Counted from the first letter of the stretch, positions 27,009 to 34,935 are shown. The stretch is 64,000 bases of DNA from Arthrobacter_N sp051262515 (GCF_051262515.1 NZ_JBIMER010000002.1:248001-312000), one strand, 5' to 3'. The notes: generated by a model not told the origin, from the sequence alone. Program-made: numbers and translations.

Positions 27009-27111
27009 TCAAGTGAATTTACACCATGAGGTGGGCAACACGACAGCCCGTATTGGCGTCCCATCGCGGTTTAGCGCTCCGTTCACCTCGTGTTTATGGC
27101 ACGCTGGTGCC

Positions 27112-27465
27112 GTGAGTACTATCGAAAACCTTGTCCCCGAGTGGTTGCCACTACCCGATGTTGCGGAATACCTCGGCGTTTCCATTAAGAAGGTCCACAG
27201 CCTGCTCGATGAGCGGGCGCTCGTGGAGGCACGGATTGGCGACCGCGGCATCCGGTCCGTCCCCGCCGCGTTCTTCCTCGACGGACACGTGGTCGACAGT
27301 CTCAAGGGCACCATCTCGGTTCTCGTCGACGCGGGCTTCTCCGACGAGGAGCTGTTGGTCTGGTTGTTCAGCGAGGACGAATCGCTCCCGGGTACGCCTG
27401 TGCAAGCCCTTCGCGAGGGACGCAAGACGGAGATCAGGCGTCGGGCGCAGGCGCTCGCCTGGTAG
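27112..27465 (+). CDS. Rv2175c-like DNA-binding protein
   Basis: 117 aa. The N-terminal winged-helix/HTH segment (about residues 8-45: PEWLPLPDVAEYLGVSIKKVHSLLDERALVEARIG) and the C-terminal domain (VVDSLKGTISVLVDAGFSDEELLVWLFS) match mycobacterial Rv2175c, a DNA-binding substrate of the kinase PknL. In Mycobacterium Rv2175c lies next to polyprenyl-metabolism genes; here too a polyprenyl synthase is the convergent neighbour. The start is taken as GTG 27112 (VSTIENL); the open frame extends far upstream but without sense. No ribosome site is evident before this GTG, and a degenerate CACGCT box lies 6 nt upstream, so it may be leaderless. Confidence 0.85.
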   Translation: MSTIENLVPEWLPLPDVAEYLGVSIKKVHSLLDERALVEARIGDRGIRSVPAAFFLDGHVVDSLKGTISVLVDAGFSDEELLVWLFSEDESLPGTPVQALREGRKTEIRRRAQALAW

Positions 27466-27491
27466 CGACCCTGCTGGGACCACCGCCCGCG

Positions 27492-28598
27492 TCAGGCGCG
27501 GCGCGCGATCGCGTCGAGACCGAGCCCGTGGAGTGCATCACGCACCGACGCCTCGATGGGAAGGCGGTCCAAGGCCTCGAACGCACTGTCGGACAACTCG
27601 TCGATGGCGGCCTCGGTGGCCGCGAGCGCGCCGCAGGAGCCAATGATCGAACGCATGCGATCGATGTCCGCGACCCCCAACTCGGCCGAACCGAGGCGGG
27701 CTTGGATGAAGGATCCGTCTTCCGGCTGGGCAAGCAACAGCGCATGGGCGACCAGCTCGGTCCTTTTCCCTTCGCGCAGGTCGTCTCCGGCCGGCTTGCC
27801 GGTCTCGACCGGGTCCCCGAAAACCCCGAGGACGTCGTCGCGCAGTTGGAAGGCCTTGCCGAGCGGTAGCGCGAACTCCGTGTAGCCGTCCAGCAAATCG
27901 CCCGCCGCCTCCGCGAGCGCGCCACCGATCAGCAGTGGGTTTTCCGTCGAGTACTTGGCGGACTTGTAGGTGAGGATGGTCCTGGCCCGGTCCAGCGCGT
28001 TTCCGGCGCCGTACGATCTGCCGGCCGATTCCTCCAGGACGTCGAGGTATTGGCCCGCCATCACCTGAGTACGCATGCGGTCGAAGACCGCGCGCGCGGA
28101 CCTGTGCTCCCCGGGGATCCCGGCGAACATCTGCTCGCTATACGAGAGGCACAGGTCTCCGGCCAGCACCGAGGCAGCCTCTCCGAATCGCGACGCCACC
28201 CGGTCCCAGCCGTTCCGCTCATGGATCGACTCGAATCGCTTGTGCACGCTGGGCCGCCCGCGGCGGGTGTCGGAGCGGTCGATCAGGTCGTCGTGGATCA
28301 ACGCCGCGGCCTGGAAAAGCTCCAGGGACGCTCCCGCGCGGACCACGACTTCACTGGTCGGATCGCCGCCGGCACCCACGAATCCCCAAAACGCGAACCG
28401 CGGCCGCATTCTCTTGCCCCCGCGGACAAGGTCTTGGATGCTTGCGACCAGTTCGGCGGCGTGTGGCGAGATCCCGGCAACCACCTCGTGTTGCTCCCGA
28501 AGGAAATCGGCCAGAACGGCATTCACCTCGGCGGTAAACGTGTCGGCGTCGGCGGGCTTCGCCGCCGTAGCGGGCTGCGCGGAAGGCGAATCGGTCAT
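27492..28598 (-). CDS. polyprenyl diphosphate synthase
   Basis: 368 aa, trans-isoprenyl diphosphate synthase that condenses isopentenyl diphosphate with allylic primers. The first aspartate-rich motif DDLID (in IHDDLIDRSDTRRG) and the second region LRDDVLGVFGDP with KGKRT-like EGKRTELV are visible, as are GGKRMRPRF and FQAAALIHDD. Chain length (geranylgeranyl versus longer) cannot be told with confidence from the sequence. Start ATG 28598 follows a TAGAGT box by 7 nt with no ribosome site, so it is leaderless; longer readings run through the promoter and into dinB. It diverges from dinB and converges on the Rv2175c-like gene. Confidence 0.92.
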   Translation of the reverse strand: MTDSPSAQPATAAKPADADTFTAEVNAVLADFLREQHEVVAGISPHAAELVASIQDLVRGGKRMRPRFAFWGFVGAGGDPTSEVVVRAGASLELFQAAALIHDDLIDRSDTRRGRPSVHKRFESIHERNGWDRVASRFGEAASVLAGDLCLSYSEQMFAGIPGEHRSARAVFDRMRTQVMAGQYLDVLEESAGRSYGAGNALDRARTILTYKSAKYSTENPLLIGGALAEAAGDLLDGYTEFALPLGKAFQLRDDVLGVFGDPVETGKPAGDDLREGKRTELVAHALLLAQPEDGSFIQARLGSAELGVADIDRMRSIIGSCGALAATEAAIDELSDSAFEALDRLPIEASVRDALHGLGLDAIARRA

Positions 28599-28605
28599 GC
28601 GGACC

Positions 28606-28611
28606 ACTCTA
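28606..28611 (-). promoter_or_regulatory. leaderless promoter -10 of the polyprenyl synthase gene
   Basis: TAGAGT on the minus strand, 7 nt before ATG 28598. It sits in the 69-bp divergent region shared with dinB and rejects longer annotated starts. Confidence 0.6.
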
Positions 28612-28655
28612 TCGGCGAAGCTCCGGAGCGCGGCCAAAGGGTCGGCGGAGGCGCC

Positions 28656-28661
28656 TAGGAT
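28656..28661 (+). promoter_or_regulatory. leaderless promoter -10 of dinB
   Basis: TAGGAT ends 6 nt before ATG 28668 with no ribosome site. I see no LexA box of the actinobacterial type in the 69-bp interval, so SOS control is not supported by sequence. Confidence 0.6.
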
Positions 28662-28667
28662 AAAGGC

Positions 28668-29852
28668 ATGATCGACGCTTCCGTGCCGCGCACCGTGCTC
28701 CACGTGGACATGGATGCCTTCTACGTCTCCGTCGAGCTGCTGGTGCGTCCCGAACTGGCGGGACGGGAAATCATCGTTGGCCACAAGGGGGAGCGCTCCG
28801 TCGTCCTCTCCGCCTCCTACGAGTGCCGGAGGTTGGGAGTGCGCTCGGCCATGCCCATGTCGACGGCCTTGCGCCTGGCGCCGCGCGCGACGGTGATCGA
28901 ACCGGCGATGGCGAGTTACCGGCACTACTCCGCTCGCATGATGGATGTCTTCCACGACATCACGCCGCTCGTGGAGCAGGTCAGTGTCGACGAGGCCTTC
29001 CTGGACGTGACCGGGAGCCTGCGCCGGCTCGGTGGCCCAGTGCAGATCGGGACGCTGATCCGTCGTCGCCTGCGCGGGGAATTGGGGCTTCCGGCAAGTG
29101 TGGGGATCGCCCGGAACAAATTCGTGGCCAAGGTCGCCTCGACACGGTCAAAGCCGGATGGGCTGCTGCGGGTGGCGCCGGAAGACACGGTGGGCTTTCT
29201 GCACGGGCTTCCCGTGGGGGCCCTATGGGGCGTGGGCGGGAAGACGGCCGAGGTGCTGGCCCGCGCCGGGATCTCCTCCGTTGCAGATCTTGCGCAGACG
29301 CCGCGGGGGACGCTGGAACGCATGTTGGGTGCGCACGGTACGGCACTGCACGCATTGGCGTGGGGCATCGACTGCAGGCCCGTGGAGCCGGTACGGGAGG
29401 AGAAGAGCATCGGCGCCGAGGAGACGTTCGCGCGGGATACCGCGGACACGGAAGTGCTGCGCCGGGAACTGCTCCGCCTGTCCTTCCGCGTCGCGGAGCG
29501 CCTCCGCGGAGCCGGCAGGGAGGCGCAGACGGTCGCCCTCAAACTTCGCTACGCGGATTTTTCCACCATCAGCCGCAGTCGCCGCCTGGGTCAGCCCGTC
29601 AACTCGGCCGCGGCCATCGGGAAGGCCGCGGAGTCTCTTCTGGATTCCCTGGGCGACCGGCCGCAATCGGTGCGGCTCCTGGGAGTCCGCGCGGAGCAGC
29701 TCGTCGATGCGGACAGCGGCTACCAGCTCAGCTTCGATCGGGCGGATGGCAATTGGAGGCAGGCCGAGGAGGCGATGGACCGGATCCGCGCAAAGTTCCC
29801 GGCTGGGACCATCCTGCCCGCCACCCTCCTGCCACCTCGGGGCGACTCTTGA
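28668..29852 (+). CDS. dinB: DNA polymerase IV (Y family)
   Basis: 394-aa translesion polymerase. Catalytic acidic residues are in place: Asp14 in HVDMDAFYVSVE and Asp108-Glu109 in SVDEAFLDVTG. The thumb HhH region (VGALWGVGGKTAEVLARAGI) and little-finger domain (about 240-350) follow. A QLSF segment near residue 356 may serve in clamp binding, though it is not a canonical C-terminal clamp motif. Leaderless promoter; divergent from the polyprenyl synthase. Its end is followed by a weak hairpin terminator before the DUF3040 promoter. Confidence 0.95.
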   Translation: MIDASVPRTVLHVDMDAFYVSVELLVRPELAGREIIVGHKGERSVVLSASYECRRLGVRSAMPMSTALRLAPRATVIEPAMASYRHYSARMMDVFHDITPLVEQVSVDEAFLDVTGSLRRLGGPVQIGTLIRRRLRGELGLPASVGIARNKFVAKVASTRSKPDGLLRVAPEDTVGFLHGLPVGALWGVGGKTAEVLARAGISSVADLAQTPRGTLERMLGAHGTALHALAWGIDCRPVEPVREEKSIGAEETFARDTADTEVLRRELLRLSFRVAERLRGAGREAQTVALKLRYADFSTISRSRRLGQPVNSAAAIGKAAESLLDSLGDRPQSVRLLGVRAEQLVDADSGYQLSFDRADGNWRQAEEAMDRIRAKFPAGTILPATLLPPRGDS

Positions 29853-29902
29853 ACTACCTTCTGCGGGCGCCGCGGACTATCCTTTAGGTACTGGACAACG
29901 CG

Positions 29903-29923
29903 GGACTGCGCAGTCCTAGTTTT
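29903..29923 (+). terminator. weak terminator after dinB
   Basis: A perfect palindrome GGACTGC/GCAGTCC (29903-29916), foldable as a 5-bp stem with a GCGC loop, followed by TAGTTTT. It lies about 50 bp after dinB and just before the DUF3040 promoter. Could alternatively be a protein-binding palindrome. Confidence 0.45.
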
Positions 29924-29934
29924 CGGCAGCAATA

Positions 29935-29961
29935 GGGAACGTTTCCGTTGAAGCTGGCGTT
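29935..29961 (+). promoter_or_regulatory. putative ECF-type promoter for DUF3040
   Basis: GGGAAC (29935-29940), a 17-bp spacer and CGTT (29958-29961). This pair matches the -35/-10 consensus of envelope or oxidative-stress ECF sigma factors (SigE/SigH/SigR groups) in actinobacteria. The predicted start is about 45 nt before the gene. Confidence 0.45.
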
Positions 29962-30013
29962 GATACACGTAAGGGCCACATGGCCTACGCACTAGGGGAT
30001 CGGGGAAGGGAAG

Positions 30014-30382
30014 ATGCCGCTTTCCGAACACGAGCAACGTTTGCTCGAGCAACTGGAGAAGCAATTGCATGAGGACCACAAGTTCGCGTCCTCGATGAAG
30101 TCCAGTGCGTCGCCTGGTGGGTATTCAACCCGGAACATAGCCATCGGCGCACTGGTCGGGGTCGTGGGGATCGTGGTCCTGCTGCTCGGGATATCGAGCC
30201 AGTGGATCCCGGTCGGCGTCGTGGGATTCGCGCTGATGTGTGTCGGCGTCTACATCGCGGTCTCGAAGTCTTCCCTTGGCCGCCTGGGAAAGCAGGAGTC
30301 CGGCAAGGCCGCCCGACCGCGCAGCTCCTTCATGTCCGACCTCGAGTCCAAGTGGGACGCTCGACGCCGCGACGACGAGTAG
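30014..30382 (+). CDS. DUF3040 membrane protein
   Basis: 122 aa. The cytoplasmic N-terminus opens with MPLSEHEQRLLEQLEKQL, the hallmark of DUF3040, followed by two transmembrane helices (about 45-63 and 67-85). The C-terminus is basic and disordered. DUF3040 genes lie just upstream of mraZ in most actinobacteria; function is unknown, though the position suggests a link to envelope growth. GGGGAAGGG serves as ribosome site. A strong terminator follows, so it is transcribed apart from mraZ, possibly by an ECF sigma factor. Confidence 0.88.
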   Translation: MPLSEHEQRLLEQLEKQLHEDHKFASSMKSSASPGGYSTRNIAIGALVGVVGIVVLLLGISSQWIPVGVVGFALMCVGVYIAVSKSSLGRLGKQESGKAARPRSSFMSDLESKWDARRRDDE

Positions 30383-30431
30383 CGGCGCCCTCCCCCCCAC
30401 TTCGCCCCACCGGGGCTCAAAGCCGACGAAC

Positions 30432-30464
30432 GGACCCGTGATTTTCACGGGTCCAGTCGTTTTT
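30432..30464 (+). terminator. terminator after DUF3040
   Basis: Perfect 10-bp stem GGACCCGTGA (30432-30441) with TCACGGGTCC (30445-30454), 3-nt loop, followed by AGTCGTTTTT. Classic intrinsic terminator. Confidence 0.85.
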
Positions 30465-30514
30465 AAGCCCTCTTTCCGGCCCGCGGGCCCCAAAACTCCT
30501 CCACGTCCCTCCAT

Positions 30515-30548
30515 CCCCGCCCATCCCTTGTGGGGCGGGGGTTTTTTT
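30515..30548 (+). terminator. second intrinsic terminator before mraZ
   Basis: CCCCGCCC (30515-30522) pairs with GGGCGGGG (30533-30540) around a 10-nt loop, followed by GTTTTTTT. With the preceding hairpin it insulates the mraZ promoter from upstream transcription. The rest of 30383-30678 holds only the mraZ promoter and operator. Confidence 0.8.
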
Positions 30549-30582
30549 GTGGACAGGAAACACGAATGCACCCCCCGTTGCG

Positions 30583-30610
30583 TTGACAGTGGGGCCAAGT
30601 GGAGTAAAGT
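30583..30610 (+). promoter_or_regulatory. mraZ promoter
   Basis: TTGACA at 30583-30588 and TAAAGT at 30605-30610, spacer 16 bp. This is a strong promoter for the whole division/cell wall cluster. The MraZ boxes overlap both hexamers, consistent with autorepression. Confidence 0.7.
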
Positions 30611-30612
30611 GG
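30588..30612 (+). promoter_or_regulatory. MraZ operator: three AGTGG repeats
   Basis: AGTGG starts at 30588, 30598 and 30608, exactly 10 bp apart, so all on one face of the helix. MraZ is known to bind short direct repeats of this kind, one helical turn apart, in its own promoter. The array overlaps the -35 end, spacer and -10. Confidence 0.75.
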
Positions 30613-30678
30613 TGGATAGAAGAGGGCATTGGAGAATTAGGGGTGCGGGTAGCTCCTCGAATCGAGAAGGCGGTGCGC

Positions 30679-31110
30679 ATGTTCCTCGGGACATACACTC
30701 CGCGACTCGACGAGAAGGGCCGCTTGATTCTCCCGGCGAAATACCGCGACGAACTGGGCGATGGCCTGGTTCTGACACGGGGCCAGGAGCGTTGCATCTA
30801 CGTTTTCAGCCAGCAGGAGTTCGGGCGGGTCCACGACAAAATGCGTGAAGCCCCCCTGTCTTCCCGCCAGGCGCGGGACTACACCCGCGTGTTCCTTTCA
30901 GGGGCCTCGGACGAGGTTCCCGACAAGCAGGGGCGGGTCACGATTCCGCCCTCGCTGCGTTCGTACGCCGGGCTCGACCGCGAGGTCACGGTCATCGGGG
31001 CGGGGACGCGGGCCGAGATCTGGGACACCAGCGCTTGGAACGCCTACCTGGAGGAGAAGGAAAGCACCTTCTCCGAGACGGACGAGGAAATCATTCCGGG
31101 ACTCTTCTAG
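30679..31110 (+). CDS. mraZ: MraZ transcriptional regulator
   Basis: 143 aa, two AbrB/SpoVT-like swapped-hairpin half-domains, each with the DXXXR signature: residues about 1-50 (MFLGTYTPRLDEKGRLILPAKYRDEL) and about 77-120 (DKQGRVTIPPSLRSYAGL). MraZ represses the division and cell wall cluster from repeats in its own promoter. ATG 30679 gives the family's usual MFLGT start; the open frame continues upstream into the operator and is not coding. The first gene of the cluster; a hairpin lies between it and rsmH. Confidence 0.96.
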   Translation: MFLGTYTPRLDEKGRLILPAKYRDELGDGLVLTRGQERCIYVFSQQEFGRVHDKMREAPLSSRQARDYTRVFLSGASDEVPDKQGRVTIPPSLRSYAGLDREVTVIGAGTRAEIWDTSAWNAYLEEKESTFSETDEEIIPGLF

Positions 31111-31158
31111 GGAACCGGAGGGCTTGGACGAGATCTCCAGCCGCCCGATACGCAACAA

Positions 31159-31184
31159 CCTGGCTCACCTTCCCCGGAGCCAGG
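31159..31184 (+). other. hairpin between mraZ and rsmH
   Basis: Perfect 8-bp stem CCTGGCTC (31159-31166) with GAGCCAGG (31177-31184), 10-nt loop, no T-run. It may attenuate or process the message after mraZ. A TATAGC hexamer at 31232-31237, 27 nt before rsmH, could be an internal -10. Confidence 0.4.
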
Positions 31185-31264
31185 CGGGGCGAGTCGGCGC
31201 GGAGGGGGCTCTGGTCCAAGCACAGGACATGTATAGCAGGCAGTGACACGCTGAAAGGGGAACG

Positions 31265-32260
31265 GTGACGACGGACGACGCGACGCCGCGACCCACCCAC
31301 GAACGCCACGTACCGGTGCTGCTCGACCGCTGCGTCGGGCTGTTGGCGCCGGCGATCCAGGCAGGGATCGCCGAACGCGGCAACGCCGTGGTGGTCGATT
31401 GCACCCTTGGGATGGGGGGCCATTCGGAGGCGATGCTGGCACGTTTCCCCGAGGTGCACCTGATCGGCCTGGACAGGGACGAACAGGCGCTCGCGCTGGC
31501 AGGAGAGCGTCTCGCGCGCTTCGCGGAACGGATTGATCTAGTCCACGCGGTCTACGACGAGATCGCCGACGTCGTCGACGATCTGGGGTTTCCCGGTGTC
31601 GACGGGATCCTCTTCGACCTCGGGGTCTCCTCGCTCCAGCTCGACGAGCGCGAGCGCGGATTCGCCTATTCCTACGATGCACCGTTGGACATGCGTATGG
31701 ACACCTCCACGGGGCCGACCGCCGCGGACATCGTCAACCAGTACACCGAGGCGGATCTGATTCGGATCATCCGCGGTTGGGGCGAGGAGAAGTTCGCCGG
31801 CAGGATCGCCTCAGCGATCGTCAAAACCCGCGACGAAGCCCCCATCGAGACCACCGGGAGGCTGGTCGAGGCCATCCGTTCCGTGGTTCCGGCCGCGGCG
31901 GCCCGAACGGGCGGGCATCCGGCCAAACGCACCTTCCAAGCGTTGCGCATCGAGGTCAACGAGGAACTCGACGTGCTCGACCGCGCGGTACCGGCTGCGA
32001 TGGGGACGCTCGGTGTCGCCGGTCGGGTCGTGGTCATGAGCTACCACTCGCTTGAGGACAAGATCACCAAACGCCATTTCGCCGCCGGTTCCAAGTCGTC
32101 GGCCCCCGTCGGATTCCCGGTCGAGTTGGAAGAGCACAAGGCGCAGTACCGCACGCTGACCAAGGGCACGGAAAAGCCCACGGAGCAGGAAATCAATGAT
32201 AACCCCCGCGCGGCCTCGGCAAAGTTGAGGGCCGTCGAACGAATCCTGAAGAGGAGATGA
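31265..32260 (+). CDS. rsmH: 16S rRNA m4C1402 methyltransferase
   Basis: 331 aa (formerly MraW). Methylates N4 of C1402 in the decoding centre of 16S rRNA using S-adenosylmethionine. The SAM-binding motif VVVDCTLGMGGHSEAML lies at about residues 42-58; other hallmarks are ILFDLGVSSLQLDERERGFAY and HPAKRTFQALRIEVNEEL, with SYHSLEDKITKRHF near the C-terminus. GTG start behind AAAGGGG. Ends 2 bp from, or overlapping, the ftsL start. Confidence 0.96.
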   Translation: MTTDDATPRPTHERHVPVLLDRCVGLLAPAIQAGIAERGNAVVVDCTLGMGGHSEAMLARFPEVHLIGLDRDEQALALAGERLARFAERIDLVHAVYDEIADVVDDLGFPGVDGILFDLGVSSLQLDERERGFAYSYDAPLDMRMDTSTGPTAADIVNQYTEADLIRIIRGWGEEKFAGRIASAIVKTRDEAPIETTGRLVEAIRSVVPAAAARTGGHPAKRTFQALRIEVNEELDVLDRAVPAAMGTLGVAGRVVVMSYHSLEDKITKRHFAAGSKSSAPVGFPVELEEHKAQYRTLTKGTEKPTEQEINDNPRAASAKLRAVERILKRR

Positions 32261-32262
32261 CC

Positions 32263-33006
32263 ATGAGCACCCGTACTCAGACGCGTGTTCACGCGCGCGG
32301 CCCCGGCACCGAGGCCATTGACGGCGCAAATGCCCGCGCACTGTCGGCGGAGCCGGTCCGGCACGCCATCCCGGGGCGTGAGCGCACTCCGCTCTCGGTG
32401 GTCCCCTCCGTCGCGCGCAATCGGAGGGCGCACTTCGCGGTCTTCTGCTTCGCCGTCATGCTGGCCGCGTTGGCTGGCGTGCTGGTCCTCAACGTCCAGG
32501 TCTCGAGCGCGCAGTACGAGCTCGTTGGGCTCCGCAACACGGAGCGGGCCCTCGCCCAGGAGAACGAGGCGCTGACTCAGCGCGCCCAGAATCTCGAGGC
32601 TCCACAGAATGTGGCCGCCAAGGCGGCAGAATTGGGAATGGTCGTTCCCGGTTCGGTGGCCTCCATCGACCTGGGAACGCTCAAGGTCGCGGGCGTGTCG
32701 ACCCCGGCCGAGAAGGAAACGACGCCGACGTCCCTTGTCGCCGCTCCGCAAGCGCCGTATGTGGCGCCGCAGGCGAAGACCGTTCCGGCCGCGCCCCAGG
32801 CGCCGGAACGGCCGGCCGCAGGGAAAGAGACGACACCGGGGGAAACCCCCAACACCAAAACGGACAGCAAGCCGGCGGAAGCCGAACGGCAGAAGGAATC
32901 GACAAAGCCGGCGGATGCCGCTTCCGGCCAACGGCCTTCCTTCTCCGAGAAGGAACTCAACGGGGGCACCATCCCGGCGCCGTCGCAGCGGGGCACGGAC
33001 GGCTAG
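32263..33006 (+). CDS. ftsL: FtsL-like septal protein with long C-terminal tail
   Basis: 247 aa. A cytoplasmic N-terminus (about 55 residues) leads to one transmembrane helix (about 60-80: FCFAVMLAALAGVLVLNV) and a short periplasmic-side coiled coil (QYELVGLRNTERALAQENEALTQRAQNLE), the FtsL/DivIC pattern. FtsL scaffolds FtsQ and activates FtsWI. After a conserved stretch to VPGSVASIDLG the protein has about 100 extra residues rich in Pro, Ala, Lys and Glu. ATG 32263 is favoured over ATG 32257 because GAGGAG directly abuts the earlier one but lies 6 nt before the later. Identified by position and topology; primary sequence is weakly conserved. Confidence 0.82.
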   Translation: MSTRTQTRVHARGPGTEAIDGANARALSAEPVRHAIPGRERTPLSVVPSVARNRRAHFAVFCFAVMLAALAGVLVLNVQVSSAQYELVGLRNTERALAQENEALTQRAQNLEAPQNVAAKAAELGMVVPGSVASIDLGTLKVAGVSTPAEKETTPTSLVAAPQAPYVAPQAKTVPAAPQAPERPAAGKETTPGETPNTKTDSKPAEAERQKESTKPADAASGQRPSFSEKELNGGTIPAPSQRGTDG

Positions 33007-33081
33007 GTTTCCCGGCGGCGGTCCGGCTCGACATCACCCAACCACTCGCGACCCAGACAACCGCAACCCAAGGACGTAAAC

Positions 33082-34935
33082 ATGGTGGGCAACCGCAACG
33101 GCACCAACGGGCAGGCTCCGCGCCAGACTGCGCAGGGTCTGCCCGCCCGGCTGAGGATCGGCCTCAGCATCGCACTGGTGATGCTCGTGCTGTTAGGCGG
33201 ACGTCTCTTTCTCGTTCAGGGGTTGGACCCGGAGGGCATCGCACAGGCGGCGGTGAACAACCGCATCCGCGTCGAGAACGTGGCACCGCAGCGCGGGGAC
33301 ATCATCGATTCCGAAAACAGGGTGCTGGCGACCAGTGTCGAGCGGTTCGACCTGGTGGTCAACCAGAAGCTCGTCAAGGACGAGTTCACCCGGAAGAACA
33401 AGGAGACCGGCGACCGCGAAAAAGTCTCCATAGATGACGCCATCGCGGAACTGAGCGCCGTCGTTGGACTCGATGTCGAGACGCTCAACTCCTCCGTCGT
33501 CGGCAAAGAGGGCGCCGAGAAGCGCGGTTATGTGCACGTGGCCAAGAACGTGACACCGGACGTGCGCAACGCCGCCATCGACGTGGGGATCCCCGCCTTG
33601 ACCAGCGAGCGGAACATCGAGCGGAACTATCCGAACGGATCGGTCGCGGGAACGGTACTCGGATTCCTCAGCGCGGCGGACAAGGCGACGTCCGGCGTCG
33701 AATCGGGCGCGGAGGGCCTCGAGCTGAGCCAGGAGGGTTTGCTGCGCGGCACTCCGGGAAAGAAGACCTACGAGGTCGGCGCGGATGGCATCCGCATCCC
33801 GATGGCCACCATGCAGGAGGAGCCCGCCGTCGACGGCCAGGATGTCCGCCTGACGCTCAACAGCGACATCCAGTGGGCCGCGCAGGAAGCCGTGATGGCG
33901 AAGCTAAAGCAGTTCAACGCCGAGTGGGTCAACGCGGTCGTCGTCGAGATGAAGACGGGCAAGATCCGCGCCCTGGCGGATTCGACGTCCGTGGACCCGT
34001 CCGACCCCGGCGCCACCGATCCTCAGTACCGCACCTCGACCACCGTCACGCAGGCCTTCGAGCCGGGATCCACGGGCAAGCTCGCCACCTTCGCGGCCGC
34101 CGTCGACGAGGGCGTCGTCAAACCGACGGACGAGTTCAAGGTTCCCAACTCCTACAAGGTACAAAACGAGACCATCAACGACTCGCTCAAGCACGCCACA
34201 TACGAGATGACAACCGCCGGGATCTTCGCCCGCTCCTACAACACCGGAACGGTGATGGTCGGCGAGAAGCTGAGTAACGAGCAGCGCCACGCGTCGATGA
34301 AGAAGTTCGGCATCGGCGAGTCGATCAACGTCGGGCTGCCCTTCAACGAGGGCATCTTCGCGCCGCCGGAGACGTGGGAACGCCGGCAGCAGTTCACGAC
34401 CATGTTCGGGCAGTCCTATACCCAGACGGCGCTGCACACGGCGAAGATCTTCCAGTCGATCGGAAACGGCGGGCTCCAGATCGAACCCTCACTCATCGAG
34501 GCGTACATCGACCCGGATGGGACCGAACACCCGGTCGAGGCGGCGGCGCCGAAGCGCGTCGTGTCCGAGAAGACATCCGCTCAAATGCGCCGCATGATGG
34601 AGACGGTCGTCGAAGAGGGCACCGCCGGAGGCGCCGCGATCGAGGGATACCGGGTGGGCGGCAAGACCGGTACCGCGCAGGCGGCCGGAAAGAGCGGCGG
34701 CTATGACGGTTACACCAGCTCCTTCGCCGGCATGGTGCCCATCGACGATCCCGAGTACCTCGTGGTCGTCACGATGCACCGCCCGCAGGGCAACTGGAGG
34801 AGTTGGACGGTGGCTGATACGTTCAAGCGCATCATGAACCAGACGCTAAACACCTACAACATCCCGCCGTCGTCCACCGAGCCGAACCCCTACAAGGTCT
34901 TCGTCGGGGACGAGCAGAAGTACGGCTGGGACTAA
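33082..34935 (+). CDS. ftsI: FtsI (PBP3) septal peptidoglycan transpeptidase
   Basis: 617-aa class B penicillin-binding protein. One N-terminal membrane helix (about 27-45), the pedestal/dimerisation domain, and the transpeptidase domain with SxxK Ser330-Thr-Gly-Lys333 (in EPGSTGKLATF), SxN Ser385-Tyr-Asn387 and KTG 528-530 (VGGKTGTAQ). It cross-links nascent septal murein with FtsW. The second active-site position reads STGK where most FtsI have STFK. AAGGA ribosome site 7 nt before ATG. The stop overlaps the murE start (TAATG). Confidence 0.95.
   Translation: MVGNRNGTNGQAPRQTAQGLPARLRIGLSIALVMLVLLGGRLFLVQGLDPEGIAQAAVNNRIRVENVAPQRGDIIDSENRVLATSVERFDLVVNQKLVKDEFTRKNKETGDREKVSIDDAIAELSAVVGLDVETLNSSVVGKEGAEKRGYVHVAKNVTPDVRNAAIDVGIPALTSERNIERNYPNGSVAGTVLGFLSAADKATSGVESGAEGLELSQEGLLRGTPGKKTYEVGADGIRIPMATMQEEPAVDGQDVRLTLNSDIQWAAQEAVMAKLKQFNAEWVNAVVVEMKTGKIRALADSTSVDPSDPGATDPQYRTSTTVTQAFEPGSTGKLATFAAAVDEGVVKPTDEFKVPNSYKVQNETINDSLKHATYEMTTAGIFARSYNTGTVMVGEKLSNEQRHASMKKFGIGESINVGLPFNEGIFAPPETWERRQQFTTMFGQSYTQTALHTAKIFQSIGNGGLQIEPSLIEAYIDPDGTEHPVEAAAPKRVVSEKTSAQMRRMMETVVEEGTAGGAAIEGYRVGGKTGTAQAAGKSGGYDGYTSSFAGMVPIDDPEYLVVVTMHRPQGNWRSWTVADTFKRIMNQTLNTYNIPPSSTEPNPYKVFVGDEQKYGWD

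Noticed and set aside
26906..27111. c-di-AMP (ydaO-type) riboswitch in front of the LysM transglycosylase
   Set aside because: Such riboswitches are common before actinobacterial wall hydrolases, so I looked for its conserved core segments on the minus strand and could not find them; only simple hairpins are present.
28599..28667. LexA/SOS box controlling dinB
   Set aside because: No actinobacterial LexA palindrome is visible between the two start codons; only the two -10 boxes are supported.
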